In this document: in pieces, positions 62,150-64,000 of the stretch
Position numbering within the stretch: position 1 is the stretch's first letter
Layout of the letters: each line of letters starts with the position of its first letter
NCBI GenBank assembly: GCA_026874595.1
Contig: CM049310.1
Span: 42,659,558-42,723,557, forward strand
Length of the DNA stretch: 64,000 nt
Source of the DNA: Sipunculus nudus
Taxonomy: Eukaryota > Annelida > Sipuncula > Golfingiida > Sipunculidae
Direction of reading: 5' to 3'
Translations under genes and position numbers: made by a program
Notes under the pieces: model-generated
Databases searched by the model: none
Told to the model about the DNA's origin: nothing
What the model saw: the letters and a program-made list of their open reading frames with translations, nothing else

Positions 62150-64000
62150 CGTTGTTCTCATGGTGCCCGGTGAAAAAAGAGGAAGAAAATGAGCCTTAGT
62201 TTGTGAAGGTATGACAATTATTTACAAAGTAATGATCGAAATAAGATTCTGACGAGATTTGATGACCTTGAGCACCGACCTATTAAATATAAAAATACAG
62301 CTTTTAGAAATCTTCCTGATATACGATATGTGTAATTTACAAAAATATATATATAAGACAAGACCAAGCAAATTGGCGAAGTTGAGGACAACTGACAAAC
62401 ATACAGACATGTTGACAAGGTGACATATTAAGGATAAGCTTATGGAGAAGGTGAATTGAAACAAAATGAGCTATAGTTTATGTAGGTAAGGTTTATAGTT
62501 TTGGAGAGATATCCAAAAATGACATGTTGTAGTATCTCTGGTACAGCGCCCCCAGCGGCCATTTTCGGAAAATGAAAATTCACTTTCGAGGTTTAAGTAT
62601 AAGACATACGATGTACTGGATTATAAAGAAAGCCCGCAAGACTGTGGCCTGTAGAATGCTTAATGGAAATACGCACTCAAGTGAAATTGAGGCCTACTGA
62701 CAAACAGACAGACATACGGACATAGTAACACACCTGAGATATCAAATGACTAGATAAGCTTATGGACTGGTTAAAGAGGAACAAAATGAGCTATGGTTTA
62801 TGTATATAGAATTTGTAATTTTGAATATATGCCCAAAAATGATATGTTGAAGTTTTTTATTGCAGCGCCCCCAAGCGACTATTTTCGCAAAAGAAATCGC
62901 TTTCGTGATATTAGTATAACACAAAAGATGTGCCAGTTTCAAAAGAATTCCTGGCAAACTTTGGCCTGTAGATTGCTAATTGTTAGGTACAAGAACAAGC
63001 AAACAGTCGAAACGAGGACAACAGACAAAAAGATAGACATATTAACAAAGTGACATGGGATTGAGACTAATCGACTAGACCAGAGAAAGATATTAAGCCT
63101 AATATTGTGAAGGTAGGACCAACATTGACGAAGTTATAATAATAATTTTTTTTACTTGTTTGATGACCTCGACCGTGACCCTGACCATGACCGAAGTAAT
63201 TCCTGCAAAACTTTGGCATGTAGAATGCTTTATGTCATGCGCAAGAACAAGCAAGCAAGCGGAATTGAGGACTGAGGAACTGACAGAGGGACATACTGAC
63301 AAAAGTTACACAAGATTGAGACGAGTCGACTAAACGAAGTTATGATAATAATAATATTTTGGGTTTTTTTCAGACCTTGCCCTTTGACTTATATTGACCG
63401 AAAACTATAGGCTCCTGTAACTTTTGATTGTGTAACAACTGTGTAAGTTTGTAGATAACAGACACAGACAAACAAATAGACAAAAAAGACTGGACGACCA
63501 TAGGTCGAACACTTGCCGGAAATTGAAATGATAGACAGACGTAGAGAAAGAACCAACAGACGGTTTTTTTAATCAATTGAGTGACTGTCAGAGCGATTGC
63601 AGAGAAGTTGTTGCCTATTGAACGACATATATCACAAATAAGAAAGCACAAATAGTTGACAACAACAGACAAACGGACAGATATACTGACACACTGACAC
63701 ATCTGAGCTAACAGGTGACTAGATTTCAATATGGAGAAGGTATTTCGAAATAAAATGAGTTATAATTTATGCAGATGAGGTTCACAGGTTTAGAGATATG
63801 GCCATAAAATTATACGTTGTAGTGGCCCTAGTACAGCGCCCTCCAGTAGCCATATCCCGTAAAAAAATAACTGTCGAGATATTAGTGTATGGCATAAGAT
63901 GCACTAGTTTCAAAAGGGTTCCTGCAAAACTGTGGCCTGTAGAATGCTATATGTGAGACGAAAGAACAAGCAAGTATGCGAAATTAAGGACAACTGACAA
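62150..64000 (+). repeat. Diverged repeats of about 310 bp
   Basis: Shared markers recur: CAGCGCCCCCAGCGGCC-like (about 62546, 62864, 63834), GCCTGTAGAATGCT-like (about 62648, 62964, 63206, 63930) and GAGCTATAGTTTATGTAGG-like (about 62468, 62788, 63756). Open frames within them are not genes. The array runs off the window. Confidence 0.7.

Overview
The window has two unlike halves. Positions 1 to about 33 kb are gene-dense, CpG-rich and intronless. They carry 19 supportable protein genes with short intergenic gaps, TATA boxes close to start codons, and poly(A) signals that overlap stop codons or are shared by convergent genes. This is how a large nuclear DNA virus of an animal is laid out. 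One gene (4280-5683) has a PD-(D/E)xK nuclease core resembling the herpesvirus UL24 family. Together with the many captured host-like immune genes and the mollusc-like flanking DNA, this makes a malacoherpesvirus-like origin the best guess. No polymerase, terminase or capsid gene was recognised here, so the assignment is provisional. From about 33 kb to 64 kb the DNA is AT-rich and made of eukaryotic repeats: higher-order tandem arrays, minisatellites, two hAT transposons with target-site duplications, a LINE-like remnant and a decayed DDE transposase. This looks like the genome of a mollusc or another marine lophotrochozoan. The window is therefore most simply an integrated (endogenous) viral segment joined to host DNA; an assembly join between a free virus and its host cannot be excluded from sequence alone.

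Viral half, left to right: a 417-aa protein at the window edge; an 872-aa protein and the UL24-like nuclease (minus strand); a small secreted protein with a six-cysteine knottin pattern; a zinc-knuckle plus CARD-like protein; a 1074-aa secreted or GPI-anchored protein with two C-type-lectin-like modules and about 15 MEGF/SREC-type EGF modules; a 1083-aa coiled-coil protein; three I-kappa-B-like ankyrin proteins in tandem; a small protein with an N-myristoylation motif; two Cys/His-rich proteins; a coiled-coil protein with sequence repeats; and a pair of divergent genes that share a 5' leader, one with a PPxY late-domain motif. A roughly 3 kb imperfect palindrome (25.8-28.8 kb) built from 105-bp hairpin-rich units follows. 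Beyond it lie a 91-aa gene and two tandem secreted Ig/fibronectin-III proteins.

Read together, the accessory genes look like a layered immune-modulation set: a CARD decoy upstream, I-kappa-B mimics without a recognisable DSGxxS phosphodegron in the middle, and secreted receptor-like, scavenger-like and knottin proteins outside the cell. This functional reading is inference from domains.

Host half: 33.5-37.7 kb is a tandem array of about 616-bp units. 38.9-43.9 kb holds three 1799-bp higher-order units that contain a diverged 616-bp unit. 44.1-46.1 kb is a LINE-like remnant. 48.1-48.6 kb is a 38-bp minisatellite. 50.2-52.3 kb is a roughly 155-bp satellite whose units carry a near-perfect or perfect estrogen-response-element palindrome. 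52.77-55.98 kb is a hAT element sitting in one copy of a repeat whose uninterrupted copy lies at 57.1 kb. 58.43-60.22 kb is a non-autonomous hAT with an internal minisatellite. The end holds a DDE_Tnp_4 relic, a CT microsatellite and diverged repeats of about 310 bp. Many long open frames in this half are by-products of repeats and are not genes.
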